Shown here piece after piece: positions 1-9,079 of a stretch of 10,288 nucleotides of DNA (position 1 is its first letter; every line of letters begins with the position of its first letter). This DNA comes from Asparagopsis taxiformis (lineage: Eukaryota > Rhodophyta > Florideophyceae > Bonnemaisoniales > Bonnemaisoniaceae), in assembly GCA_030407315.1 (NCBI GenBank), contig JALQPE010001370.1, forward strand, positions 1-10,288. Reading direction: 5' to 3'. The notes beneath the pieces were generated by a model. The model ran no database searches. It was not told where the DNA came from and saw only the letters and a list, made by a program, of their open reading frames with translations. Position numbers and translations under genes: made by a program.

Positions 1-1205
1 CGCAGGCCATGCAAACCAAACAGGGTACAGACGGCAAGTGGTGCAGCCGTCGGGCGCAGCGGGAGGGTGCTGTGTGGTACGCAGAAGGGCGGGCTGGTGG
101 CTGGTGTGCCGCTGCGTGGGGCTGACTGGCAGTCCCAGGTTGGTACGTGACGCGCCCTGTACTGCTGTGTGGCAATACCGGTCTACTGTGTCTTCTGAGC
201 CACTCACTGTATGTTGCCGGTCCGGCGCATGCAGGGCGTACAGGGAGGGTGTTACGGCACCAACAGCGCTACAGGTTACACACGCTGCGGAGCAATCATG
301 CCCCATCATAGGAAGGTTGTTTCGTATGCTCAGCTGCTGGCTTGCGTGGGAAGTATGGGTGTGCGACCAGACACCGGAGCGACCGGCCTGTCGGGGATGC
401 TGCCAGGGTTGGCGGCGGAACCTCATGAGGCTGCGAGCTCCCCGTTTGGCCGGTGACCCGAAAACCCGACCACCCGGTAGAAGGATGTGCAACACGTAGT
501 ACAAAACAGGACCGCCGATCCTGGGGGCGTCACACATGGTCTTTCGTTGTAGAGCTTGGCTGAAGCGTGCTGCTATGCGTTAACACCGCTACACGGAGCC
601 GCATGCCCGCTGTGGGCCGCGTGCACCCCCTCGGGGGTGTGCGTGGACTGCTATGGGATCACGGTTCCCGGGCTCATCGCCTGGTGTCTGCAACCCCCTT
701 GAGTCATGGACGACAGCGTGATGTTGACGTATTTACGGTGCGGATCGCTGTTCGGCCACAGGGCAGTCACAGGTTATGCAGGTGAGTCCGTGCTGGTCAC
801 TCGCTGAGGCTCCTCCTCGGAGGGGACAGAGCGGGTGTCCGGCCCTGGCGAATATGGGTGGGCTTATCTGTGAGGGGGTAACACCCCTCTCGTAGGCTCT
901 CTCCCATGTAATGCTCGGCCTACCTAGTCTCTGCACGCACTGAAGACCGAGGGTGACCCTCCGGGTACATTAGTGCCTTCCCTGTGCCTTGCGCTTCTGT
1001 CGTAACCCGGCGTGGCGTAGGGAGCAACACGGGGGAGCGCCGTGTGATGTGGTGGTGCGCATCTGCCGTCCAGGTTCGTCGTTTCGTGGGCAGGTGTCGT
1101 GTTCCGGCCGCATGTTGGTGGCACTGTCCCTCATTGGTGGGAGGCTCGCCTCTTACGGCGCACGGTGGTACAACCCATACACGGGAACCGGGCGGGGGAT
1201 TGGGG

Positions 1206-1268
1206 CGCAGCTGTCCATTCTGCGGGATGTGTACATTCCTGTGCTCCGTTCTCCGCTCTGTAGTACTG
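1206..1268 (+). repeat. Spacer direct repeat, copy 1
   Basis: The first 36 nt (1206-1241) are identical to 1300-1335. After that the similarity continues imperfectly through a CUCUGUAGUAC box (1256-1266 here, 1344-1354 in copy 2). The repeat period is 94 bp. Short repeated elements in rDNA spacers often act as enhancer or spacer-promoter units, but here that role is inference only. Confidence 0.8.
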
Positions 1269-1299
1269 TGTTGGGGGCGCGCGAACAAGGGGGTGGTGT

Positions 1300-1362
1300 C
1301 GCAGCTGTCCATTCTGCGGGATGTGTACATTCCTGCGCACCGCCTCTCTGTAGTACCGCGCT
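1300..1362 (+). repeat. Spacer direct repeat, copy 2
   Basis: Second copy of the element starting at 1206. It is identical over 1300-1335, then diverges with a small deletion before the shared CTCTGTAGTAC box. Only two copies are visible, so this is a duplication rather than a long tandem array. Confidence 0.8.
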
Positions 1363-1918
1363 GTGTCATCGAGTGCCAAGGGGAGGAGGCCACAAGAGCA
1401 GTAGCGGGGTACGCCCTGCCTGCGCCGTACACAACCGTACCCACGCATTGAGGGGGGAAATGACTAGGAGACCGTGTGCGGAGATCACAAAAGACGATAC
1501 GGCAGTGCGAGGTTCAAGCGTGCCTAGTAGCGGCGGGCCAGCACTCGGGGCCCGGGTCATTCAAGAGGCTTTCCCCCTTCAGATACAGCGTTTGCACAAT
1601 ATCTGGCCTAGGCAACACCCACAATGCTACGGCGTGGTGAGCCCCCGGTGAGTTCGCGTTCCCTGTCTGCTGGGTGTGGGGGTTTCTTGGTGGCTCGGGA
1701 ACTGGGTGCCGCAGCGAAAGGCAAAGGAGGCCTTGGTGCCAATGTATCGCGGCGCAGCAGATTGTCGGTCCGTTGCGGGCTGCACAGCAGCGTGTGTGTG
1801 TGCAGGTGCGCCCCACGGGCGGCATGCGCACGTCACTTACGCCGCTCCCACAAGTGAGACCGACCGGCGAATTCTGCTGCAATGGCTGTTTTGCAGGGGT
1901 CCGTGGGCAGTACGGCAG

Positions 1919-2034
1919 TTTTCCGATTTTTTGCGTTTTTGAAAAAACGCTAAGTACCAAATTCACGCTAAAAGCCGGACAAAAAAAAAGGGTGTTGCGC
2001 AAGATATTTTTCGCACCGAAAGTATATACTTAGG
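1919..2034 (+). promoter_or_regulatory. A/T-rich island, candidate Pol I promoter or terminator region
   Basis: In an otherwise GC-rich spacer this stretch has T runs (around 1926-1932 and 1936-1940), an inverted repeat GCGTTTTT/AAAAACGC (1933-1950), a run of nine A (1981-1989), TATTTTT (2005-2011) and the perfect palindrome AGTATATACT (2021-2030). It lies about 820 bp before the SSU 5' end. That is a plausible distance for a Pol I transcription start followed by a 5' ETS, although a terminator for the upstream unit would also fit. Pol I promoters are not conserved in sequence between lineages, so the assignment rests on composition and position only. Confidence 0.35.
1933..1950. repeat. Short perfect inverted repeat in the A/T-rich island
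   Basis: Eight-base arms GCGTTTTT and AAAAACGC are separated by two bases. It could be a protein-binding palindrome or a small hairpin. No G/C-rich stem followed by a T run is present, so it is not a classical intrinsic terminator. Confidence 0.6.
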
Positions 2035-2851
2035 TGAAGCCAGCCGGCGAGTCCGTACGCGGCGTTCCGCAGTGGTGGATCTTAGGGGAGCTAGGGTGAG
2101 TGGGCCCAGTGCGTGCTTCACTGTACGTGCTGGGATGTCCTCCTACCGAAACCCGAACCGGTAACACAGCTGCTTGCATCCACTCGTCACTCACATTGGT
2201 GTGTGTTGGTGGTGGTCTCAAACCCCTCACGGGTACCGCCCCACGCCTCCGCTGTTGATACGCGGTGTCTCAGTGCTTGCAGACGATATGCAAATACACG
2301 TGCCTTGGCTTCTCACGGCCTTGCGCACAGCCCATTCACCACCCTGGTGCGCAAGCACCGGGCGCAGTGTTGGGAACCGAGTCGACTGTCCAAATAGCAT
2401 GCCGTCCCACTCTGTGGCGACCGGTATGCCCATACATTTCTGGCTTTGCGTTCGGTGCCTCACAGCTGTGACTGCGGCATTCGTTTCACCACGGTGCCGT
2501 CCTGTCCTCGGCGTATGAGGCGCTGCATTGAAACCAAAAGGCAGTCGAAAGAACGACCGCGCTCCGTGTGCTGCTCTCCGCAACGGGAGGGTGTATACAC
2601 ACATCGGTGCCGCAACCGTTCCTGCCCTTGGATACAATGAATCTAGGTCTATCTAACGTTCTGGCTCCAACGCCATTTACGTGTGAAAACACCTAGCGGC
2701 ACAAAGAGGAGGCCGCGCACTGTCACGCTTTACCGTGCGGCGGTGCGGCTGGTCTCTCTCTACGTGACAATGGTACGAGAAATGTGCATGCTGCGGCGGA
2801 CGGCGCCTCACGGTGTCTGTCTGTCTGCGGTGTGTGCAACCCTTCTCGACG
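2035..2851 (+). other. Probable 5' external transcribed spacer
   Basis: Spacer between the A/T-rich island and the SSU 5' end. I find no conserved RNA element, no repeat longer than about 20 nt and no credible coding region. Open frames on both strands overlap each other and look like chance frames. Naming it 5' ETS depends on transcription starting near the A/T-rich island. Confidence 0.45.
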
Positions 2852-3034
2852 AACCCTGGTTGATCCTGCCAGTAGTCCGTATGCTTGTTTCAAAGATTAA
2901 GCCATGCAAACCTCAGAGCAAATAATTCCAACAGTAGGTCCGTGAACGGCTCATTAAATCAGCAATCATCTACCCAGTTCTGCGGGATTCACTCCCGTCA
3001 TACGGATAACCCCAGTAACTCCGGGGCTAATACG

Positions 3035-3340
3035 TGTACGAACATTGTTCTCTCATCCAACACAGTGCCCACGCACGGTGCTCTGTTGTCGGTTGTGTGT
3101 GTACGTCAGTGGTGTGTGTGTGGCGTCAAGCTGCGTGCCTCTGCTGGTGTATCATGCGCATATCGGTGGCGACGCCGGGTATTAAATGGGTGCTGTGGAG
3201 GGGGCAACCAGTTGACCGACCGCAAAACCAACGCCACCAGTTCCAACCAAGCTTCGGCGAGGAGTTCTGGCTCCAATGGCAGCGAAACGTGCTTTACGCA
3301 CTTTTTGGTGATACAGGTCAACCCATAGGTAAAGCGCATC
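3035..3340 (+). other. Expanded SSU variable region V2 and surroundings
   Basis: This segment lies between the conserved GGGGCUAAUACGUG segment (ending about 3038) and the next alignable SSU sequence (UUCUGCCUUAUCAGCUUGAUG, about 3371). It contains TG-rich simple sequence (GTGTGTGTAC and GGTGTGTGTGTGGCG, 3094-3124). It shows no group I core motifs, so I read it as a true rRNA expansion and not a fourth intron. Confidence 0.6.
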
Positions 3341-3636
3341 GGTCCTTGTGGCCGGCGCGGAACTGGACGAGTTTCTGCCTTATCAGCTTGATGACCGTGT
3401 CGTGAACGGCCATGGCTATCACGAGTACGGGGAATTAGGGTTCGATTCCGGAGAGGGCGCCTTAAAGATGGCGACCAGATCTAAGGATTGCAGCAGGCAC
3501 GCAAATCGCCCAATGGCAGCACGTTGTTGAGGCAGTGACGAGAAATAACAACACCGGCAGAATTCATTTCGGCCGGTGATTGTAATGGACGGTATCCAAA
3601 TCCACTGATGAGTACCCACTGGAGGGCAAGTCCGGT

Positions 3637-4052
3637 GAACACATGTATCAATGCTGTACACAAGCCCGTTAAAAAATCGTGCCAGATGTCTGTGTATGTC
3701 CCTCAGGGCATGCGCAGGCAGACAGCGGGGATGAACTCCTGCTATACACCTGTAAATTGCGGGGACGTCTTGCTATTGGTCACCTACCGCGGCCCGCGCT
3801 GCAAAGCCGGGCGCAGCAGCACACGTAACGGTGTGTGGATGGTAACAACGGTGCACCTAGAGATAATCCGCAGGGAAACCTCCCCCGTTGGAGGGACCTT
3901 CAGAGACTGTAATCGGGTGCCCGCAAGGGTAAGGTACAGCCCACTCCCCTCCGAGAGGAGGTCTGGGTTAGTACGGGAGGTCGTTTACCCCCGAGGACCC
4001 CAGAGACCGCAGCCGCGCCCTACCGGGGTGTGCGCTGTGGTTGGTAGAAAGG
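3637..4052 (+). ncRNA. Group I intron at SSU site 516 (IC1-like)
   Basis: Self-splicing intron interrupting the universally conserved 530-loop. The 5' exon ends AAGUCCGGU (U at 3636, equivalent to E. coli U516) and the 3' exon resumes GCCAGCAGCC at 4053; the intron ends in G. The core is complete: P AAAUUGCGGGGA (3754-3765), Q AAUCCGCAGGGAAACC (3865-3880), R UUCAGAGACUG (3899-3909) and S AAGGUACAGCCCA (3931-3943). P4 can form UGCGG/CCGCA between P and Q. P8 is CCC-GCAA-GGG (3920-3929). P9 is CCUCC-GAGA-GGAGG (3948-3961), capped by a GNRA loop. A long 3' peripheral hairpin pairs CCGCAGC (4007-4013) with GCUGUGG (4034-4040). The internal guide is less clear: GCCAGA at 3682-3687 pairs with the exon UCCGGU with one mismatch. 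At 416 nt with no credible reading frame it has no homing endonuclease gene. Confidence 0.93.
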
Positions 4053-4134
4053 GCCAGCAGCCGCGGTAATTCCAGCTCCAGTAGCATACACTAATGTTGT
4101 TGCGGTTAAAAAGCTCGTAGTTGGATTCGGAGCT

Positions 4135-4610
4135 CGGGATTGCAGGTTTAGGTCGGGCACTGATGCCTCTTTCGGGAGTGCTGTGTTGCTTAACCACCTG
4201 CACTCGATCCTGGTTCTACACACACGGAATTGGTTATCTTGTCTGCTGGGCGGTTTCGGCTGTCCGCAGACGTATACGGATCGTCCGTGGTTGTTACCGT
4301 GAACAAAACAGCGTGTTCAAAACAGGCGCGGCTTGCCAATACGCCTGAATGATCTAGCATGGAATGACAAGGGAGCGGCCTGAAAGTTGCCTTCTCCGTT
4401 TGTTGGTTTTGACAACTCCACAGGGTAACGTCAGACAGGCGTGCCGCGCGGTTGGGTCGATACGCTGCGCGTCGCTGTTGTGTGCTCGTACATATGGTCG
4501 GGGTATGCCGCAAGGTGTGCTCCCGTGCTGTGTGTGCGTGGCATGCTGCGGCGGTTGTCAAGGTGCTGTCCCCGGCTGCGTGGCCCCTGTCTTCATACGG
4601 GATTAATCGG
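4135..4610 (+). other. Expanded SSU variable region V4
   Basis: This region lies between GCUCGUAGUUGGA and the conserved GUGGUGAAAUACUUAGACCG segment. The internal landmarks GUGUUCAAAACAGGCG and UAGCAUGGAAUGACA (about 4311-4368) are present, so the gene is continuous here. The extra sequence falls before (about 4140-4300) and after (about 4420-4600) these landmarks. I see no intron core motifs in it. Confidence 0.55.
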
Positions 4611-4732
4611 GGCACACGGTGAGATACGTATTGCGACGCTAGTGGTGAAATACTTAGACCGTCACAAGACGAACATCTGCGAAAGCATTTCTCAAGCATG
4701 CCTTCTTCAATCAAGAGCGATAGCATGGGGAT

Positions 4733-5121
4733 CGAATGGTTCCTGGTGTTTTTCAACAGACATCAAGTCCACGTGCTTGATTGCACGGTATTCCTTGGCG
4801 ACGCTCCGCTGTATGGAATCTTAGGGCGACACATCTGGATGCTGGGACCCCCTGAAGCTCCACCCGCCAAGCATACGGTTAACGACCGTGTGTGCAGTGC
4901 CGCGTTGAGGCACGGGAAATAGCGGTGCGAGATTGGGCAATCAGCAGGCGAGCCGGGTAAAGCCTTCATTGGCACTGGCCGTTTCAACGCATGGTAAGAT
5001 GTGGGTGGTATTGGGGGAGCTTCCCCCTTTTACTGCTTAAGGTACATGCTACACCCACCTGAAAAGGTGCGCTGGCGTAGCAGAGACTGTTCTCTGCGAA
5101 CCAGCGGTAATGGTAGAATGG
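4733..5121 (+). ncRNA. Group I intron in SSU upstream of the GAUCAGAUACC motif (IE-like)
   Basis: The continuous SSU sequence GGGGAUCGAAGAUGAUCAG is split after U4732 and resumes at C5122; the intron ends in G5121. P1 is perfect: exon GGGAU (4728-4732) pairs with the guide GUUCC (4739-4743), giving the required U-G pair at the splice site. Core blocks are CAAUCAGCAGGCGAGC (about 4938-4953), GGCCGUUUCAACGC (4977-4990) and UUAAGGUACAUGCU (5037-5050). P7 is GCAUG (4989-4993) with CAUGC (5045-5049). P8 is GGGGGA/UCCCCC (5013-5027). P9 is CACCU-GAAA-AGGUG (5056-5069), with a GNRA loop. A further 3' stem pairs CGCUGG (5070-5075) with CCAGCG (5101-5106) around an inner GCAGAGA/UCUCUGC hairpin. The site is about nine nt before E. 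coli A787, roughly position 778. It is a sister of the LSU intron at 9757-10137. It has no endonuclease gene. The subgroup is tentative. Confidence 0.93.
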
Positions 5122-6032
5122 CGAAGATGATCAGATACCGTTGTAGTCCATGCCGTAAACTCTGCCGGCGAGGCTTTGGATGCCTGATCTGGCATCCCGA
5201 CTTGTCCAGCGCCATTACCCCTAAAGAGAAATCAAAGCATGGGTTCCGGGGGGAGTACGTCCGCAAGGCCGAAACTTAAAGGAATTGACGGAATGGCACC
5301 ACAAGGCGTGGAGTGTGCGGCTTAATTTGACTCAACACGGGAAACCTCGCCAGGTCCGGACTTGCTGAGGATTGACAGATTGAGAGCTCTTTCTTGATCG
5401 CAAGGGAGGTGGTGCATGGCCGTGCTGGGTTGGTGGAGTGATTTGTCTGCTTAATTGCGATAACGAACGAGATCACAACCTCTCACTTGGGCTTCCTTTC
5501 GTACTTTGTAGGAGTGGCTTGTCTGTACTTTCGGGTGCAACTTGCCGTTAACAGCTCCGAGAGAGGAGGGTTCAATCTTTAGAGGGACTGGCGGTGCCCC
5601 CTCAACCCCCGGAAGAATGTGCCTTTCACAGGTCTGTGATGCTCCGCAATGTTCTGGACTGCACGCGCACTACACTGGCACAGTCAACGAGCGACAAGCC
5701 GCCTTTGTGCGGTTCCTAATTGGAAGCGATATGGAAATCTTTGAAAACCGTGTCGTGACTGGGGATAGGTGATTGCAATTATTTTCCCTGAACGAGGAAT
5801 GCCCAGTAAGGATGGGTCATCAGCCCATCCTGATTGCGTCCCTGGCATTTGTACACACCGCCCGTCGTTGTTCCCGATTGGTTTGTTACCAGAGGTATTC
5901 CGAGTCTACCAGGCTGAGTTCGCTCTACCTGGTCCCTTCACTGGGTTTGGATAACGTCTACCAATGGTATTAGGCTAGAGGGAATAAAAGTCGTAACAAG
6001 GTTGCTGTAGGTGAACCTGCAGCAGGATCATA

Positions 6033-6224
6033 ATCTCTCCCGCAGAGGGGTCTTGAATCCAGGGGTGGTCTCTGTCCTGGTCTGCACGATGACGCGCAAG
6101 CGTTGGCGCGTGCAGCCCTTGACAAGGCGGTCGTCCGGGACCATCCTTCAACCAAATAAACTTGGCCCGCCCCCCTGCGAGTGTGCGCTTCGGTGCGCAC
6201 CCGTGGGGGACCCCTTTTTGCTCA
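6033..6224 (+). other. Internal transcribed spacer 1
   Basis: About 190 nt between the SSU 3' end and 5.8S. It can form a hairpin ACGCGC/GCGCGU (6092-6111), and another with a perfect GUGCGC/GCGCAC stem closed by a UUCGGU loop (6183-6200), about 25 nt before the 5.8S. The latter is a plausible processing landmark. No tRNA or other gene is seen. Confidence 0.85.
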
Positions 6225-6385
6225 TTGCGGCAAGCAGGTGATCCCTATGGTCCGTGCTTCGATGAAGACTGCAGCAAACTGTGATAAGTTCGGTGAATTG
6301 CAGAACACCGTGAGCCGATTAGGCGTCGAATGCGAACTATGCCACGCAGGTTCCGCCTGCTGTGAGGTGTCGTTGAGTGCGGTTT
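6225..6385 (+). rRNA. 5.8S ribosomal RNA
   Basis: 5.8S rRNA pairs with the LSU 5' end in the 60S subunit. The conserved 5' half is clear: UCGAUGAAGACUGCAGCAAA and GUGAAUUGCAGAA (about 6260-6306). The following segment, usually AUCGAAUCUUUGAACGCA, is diverged to GAUUAGGCGUCGAAUGCGAAC. The 3' part keeps its pairing with the LSU: GUUGAG (6372-6377) is complementary to CUCAAC (6753-6758), the counterpart of yeast UUUGAG/CUCAAA. The 3' end at about 6385 is placed by matching yeast spacing. The 5' end is approximate to several nt. Predicted length is about 161 nt, against 158 in yeast. Confidence 0.92.
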
Positions 6386-6746
6386 GACCGATGTGTAAAC
6401 CACCTAATCTATGTGCGTGCCGCCCATTCACTTTGGGGCCCCGCGCTGCGTCAGTCATAGGCGATGCCTCGGCTTCGTGCTGGTGTCCGGCCTGTGCTGC
6501 GGTGTGGTACGGTAGTGTGCGTACAGGGATAGCATCGCTCGCCGGTCCTTCCGAAATCATATCGCTGGACACGGCATTCCATATGTACTCTTCTTCGTGC
6601 GCCGTTTACCGGTGCACCGAAAAGGATACACCAAACACAACACCAGAGATACGCCTGCCCGTGGGCGTTCGTTTCCCTGTGCGCGCGGCCTTCGGGTCAT
6701 GCTGTGCGGGCGAGGCGGGCGTGTGCGGGTGCGGTACCCTCTCTTC
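6386..6746 (+). other. Internal transcribed spacer 2
   Basis: About 360 nt between 5.8S and the LSU 5' end, GC-rich, with no recognisable gene. Chance open frames run through it on both strands. Confidence 0.85.
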
Positions 6747-7204
6747 TTCCGTCTCAACGATGCTGGACACACGCCCTGGATTAAAGCATTTCATCAAGGG
6801 CAGGAAAAGAAAGCAACTGCGATTGCGTTGGTAACGGCGAGTGAGCCCGCAGACGGGACCAACCTTCCAAAGGCAGGTGGATGCTTCGCGGAAGCCTGCA
6901 CGTTGTTGGCTACGGCTCTCTGGGGTCCTTGGTGGTGAGGATGCGGACGGGGAAGTCGCCTGGAACGGCGCACCTTTGAGGGTGACAGTCCCGACCCCTA
7001 CCCGTCTTTGCCCCTAGGTTACGCTCTCAGGGATGCCACGAGTCTGGCTGTTTGGGATTGCAGCTTCAAGCGGGATGGTATACCTCATCCAAGTCCATCA
7101 GAATATTCGCACGGGTCCGACAGAGCACAAGTAGGGCGACCGAAAGGTGAAAAGCACTTTGCAAAGAGCGTCACACAAGACCGTGATACTGCTTGTCGGT
7201 AAGG

Positions 7205-7926
7205 AATGGGTTTGCAATCATACGCAACCTCCTGTTCGGTAACACTGGGAGCTGTGCATGTCGGTGTCGCTGGGGTCCTGTGCGCCTTCACCGGTGTGCG
7301 GGGTTCTGGCGCCCGGTTCCATGTGCTCTTCCACTTTGACTGTGCCGGCCAGTGTGCGCTGTGTAAGCGGGATTGGGCTTTCCCTCCCACGGGGGGGTTT
7401 GCTGACCCGTTCTAATGGCGTACGTTGACGTGGCATTCGTCTCTGTAGTGTTCCTCACTGGCTTCGCAACATTCAGCGGTATGAGGAGGCGGTGCGCGCT
7501 TGCGTGTGCCACTCTCTTGTGCTGCGGTGGGTGATATATGGGTACCGCTTCGCTGTTATAAGGGATCCTGTCAGCATTCCGCATGTCCCGGGGTGTGTCC
7601 GTTGCTGGGTCGGTTCGGCAGCGTATTCGGACTCGTCCGGGTGCCTGTCTGCTGATGCCTTGAGCCCTCAGTAGGTTTTACCGCTGTATCTAGTGACGGT
7701 CTGCCTCTGCTGGCTGTGTTGATCCTGGCGTTGTTGGTCGACGGTGCGCTGCGGTTGGTCTGGGGTGCTGACTGTGCGAGCGTGCGTGCCTGTTTACACG
7801 GGTGTGCGCCTTGTGCGGGAAGCGCGAAGCTCCGTTCTTATTCGTGGTCACTGGGACACCCTGTGTATTACCGAGGACATTACGTACTGCAGTTCTGCAT
7901 TCATAGCTCAGATACAGGAACCCATT
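7205..7926 (+). other. Greatly expanded LSU D2 domain
   Basis: This lies between the conserved GUGAAAAGCACUUUGC helix and CGUCUUGAAACACGG. It is closed by a perfect eight-base pairing of AAUGGGUU (7205-7212) with AACCCAUU (7919-7926), which marks it as one helical domain. It is about 720 nt, against roughly 200 nt in yeast. It contains no group I core motifs. It may be retained rRNA or may include a spliced-out internal spacer. Confidence 0.7.
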
Positions 7927-8368
7927 CACCCGTCTTGAAACACGGACCAAGGAGTCTACAGCGCATGCGAGCCTTGTGGTTCAATCAAAAACCGATAGGC
8001 GCAGCCTAAACCGTCTAGTCGTGAACCGTCCTGCCGTACCCTTTCGGACCCCTTCTGTACGCTATCGTGTTGTAGCGGTGAGGCGGTGTGCGAGCCTTCG
8101 CGGGTTTGTGTGCTGCTCTTGCTGTCTCCGCGGTATGGGAGGACCGGATGTTTGGTTGCGTGCCGGATGTAAAACGGATCAGCGACAGCCGCTCCCAGAT
8201 TGATTGGAAAGGGATGTGAGCCAGAGTATGTGCTGTGGGACCCGAAAGATGGTGAACTAGTCCTGGGAAGGATGAAGCCGGGGGAAACCTCGGTGGAAGT
8301 CCGCCGCGCTGCTGACGTGCAAATCGCTCGTCGCATCTAGGATTAGGGGCGAAAGACCCATCGAACTG

Positions 8369-8407
<39 letters not shown>

Positions 8408-9079
8408 TTGGAGTGCCGAAAACACTCATGCGTCAGCTGTGCCGGGTAAAGCAAATGATTGGCGGCACTTTCTGGGGAGCTGATTTCCTCAACCGTCTCT
8501 CAAACTTTCAACCGACACGATCACCGGTAGCTTAATTGTACTGGTATCGTCGAGTCGCTATTGTCTCCAACTGGGCCTCTCCTGGTAAGCAGGACGGGCG
8601 ATGCGGGATTCACCGAAAGCGTGCGTAAAGAGTCTGAGTGGTGTGGCTGATTAGACCCCATGAAGGATGTTGCTGGGTAAAGACAGCAGGACGGTGGCCA
8701 CGGAAGTCGGAACCCGCCAAGGAGTGTGTAACAACTCACCTGCCGAATCCATCAGCTCCGAAAATGGACGATGCTCAAGCCGTGCTCTCTTATAGCACGC
8801 CGCCATTGGTTTCTGGCCCCGTTACACAAGCCTGAAGTTGTCTGTGCGGTACTCTTGTACTGTGTGGATCGACGACGGGTGCGTGTCCAAACACAACGAC
8901 CTTTGGCGAGTAGGAGGGCGTAGGGCGACGCTGCGAAGCGCTTGGCGTGAGCCGGCGTGGAGCGCGCTCCAGTGCAGATCTTGGTTGTAGTAGCAGATAT
9001 TCAAGCGAGAACCTTGAAGGCCGAAGCGGAGCAGGTTTCCATGTGAACAGCACTTAGGACGTGGGTCAGTCGGTCCCTA

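Larger units (their letters stand above)
1..1918 (+). other. rDNA intergenic spacer (no gene recognised)
   Basis: GC- and TG-rich spacer upstream of the rRNA operon. I see no 3' end of a previous LSU gene (no sarcin-ricin AGUACGAGAGGAAC motif), no 5S rRNA, no tRNA and no spliced-leader RNA gene. Several open frames cross it on both strands, the longest about 220 codons at 989-1651. They overlap one another in different frames, have arginine/cysteine/proline-rich translations typical of GC-rich non-coding DNA, and show no recognisable domain. The only internal structure I can support is the duplicated element at 1206-1357. Whether this is intergenic spacer or partly transcribed 5' ETS depends on where transcription starts, which the sequence alone does not fix. 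Confidence 0.6.
2852..6032 (+). rRNA. Small subunit (18S) ribosomal RNA, interrupted by two group I introns
   Basis: The nuclear SSU rRNA forms the 40S subunit and decoding centre. The 5' end is recognised by CUGGUUGAUCCUGCCAG (2856-2872), and the 3' end by AAGUCGUAACAAGG followed by helix 45 (GUAGGUGAACCUGC) and GGAUCAU. In between are GAGGCAGUGACGAGAAAUAA, GCCAGCAGCCGCGGUAAUUC (4053), UUAAAAAGCUCGUAGUUGGA, GAUCAGAUACC, AAACUUAAAGGAAUUGACGG and GUACACACCGCCCGUC. Exons are 2852-3636, 4053-4732 and 5122-6032, about 2376 nt in total. That is clearly longer than the ~1800 nt typical of eukaryotes and due mainly to enlarged variable regions. The 900-region reads GGAAUGGCACCACAAGG, the decoding region CGUCGUUGUUCCCGAU, and the 3' end GUUGCUGUAGG...GCAGGAUCAU; these resemble Euglenozoa. 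Exact mature ends are estimated by analogy with yeast. Confidence 0.97.

Noticed and set aside
989..1651. Long open frame of about 220 codons in the spacer
   Set aside because: It overlaps other frames on both strands, includes the spacer direct repeats, has a low-complexity Arg/Cys/Gly-rich translation and no recognisable domain. Chance frames of this size are expected in GC-rich spacer.
1996..2015. AAGATATTTTTCGC, resembling the end of a euglenid spliced leader
   Set aside because: The match is short and A/T-rich, with no GT donor, Sm site or hairpins arranged as in a spliced-leader RNA gene.
3436..3452. tRNA T-arm-like GGGUUCGAUUCC
   Set aside because: This is a conserved 18S segment (GGGUUCGAUUCCGGAGAGGG) and there is no acceptor or anticodon arm around it.
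4190..4756. Antisense open frame of about 188 codons over the SSU gene
   Set aside because: It lies on the opposite strand across conserved 18S sequence and an intron boundary. Conservation there is explained by rRNA.
3637..5121. Possible homing endonuclease gene in the SSU introns
   Set aside because: The introns are only 416 and 389 nt, filled by ribozyme core and periphery. No LAGLIDADG or His-Cys box motif is seen in any frame.
7205..7926. A fourth group I intron inside the LSU D2 region
   Set aside because: No Q/R/S core motifs are present, and the segment is bounded by a normal D2 closing helix.
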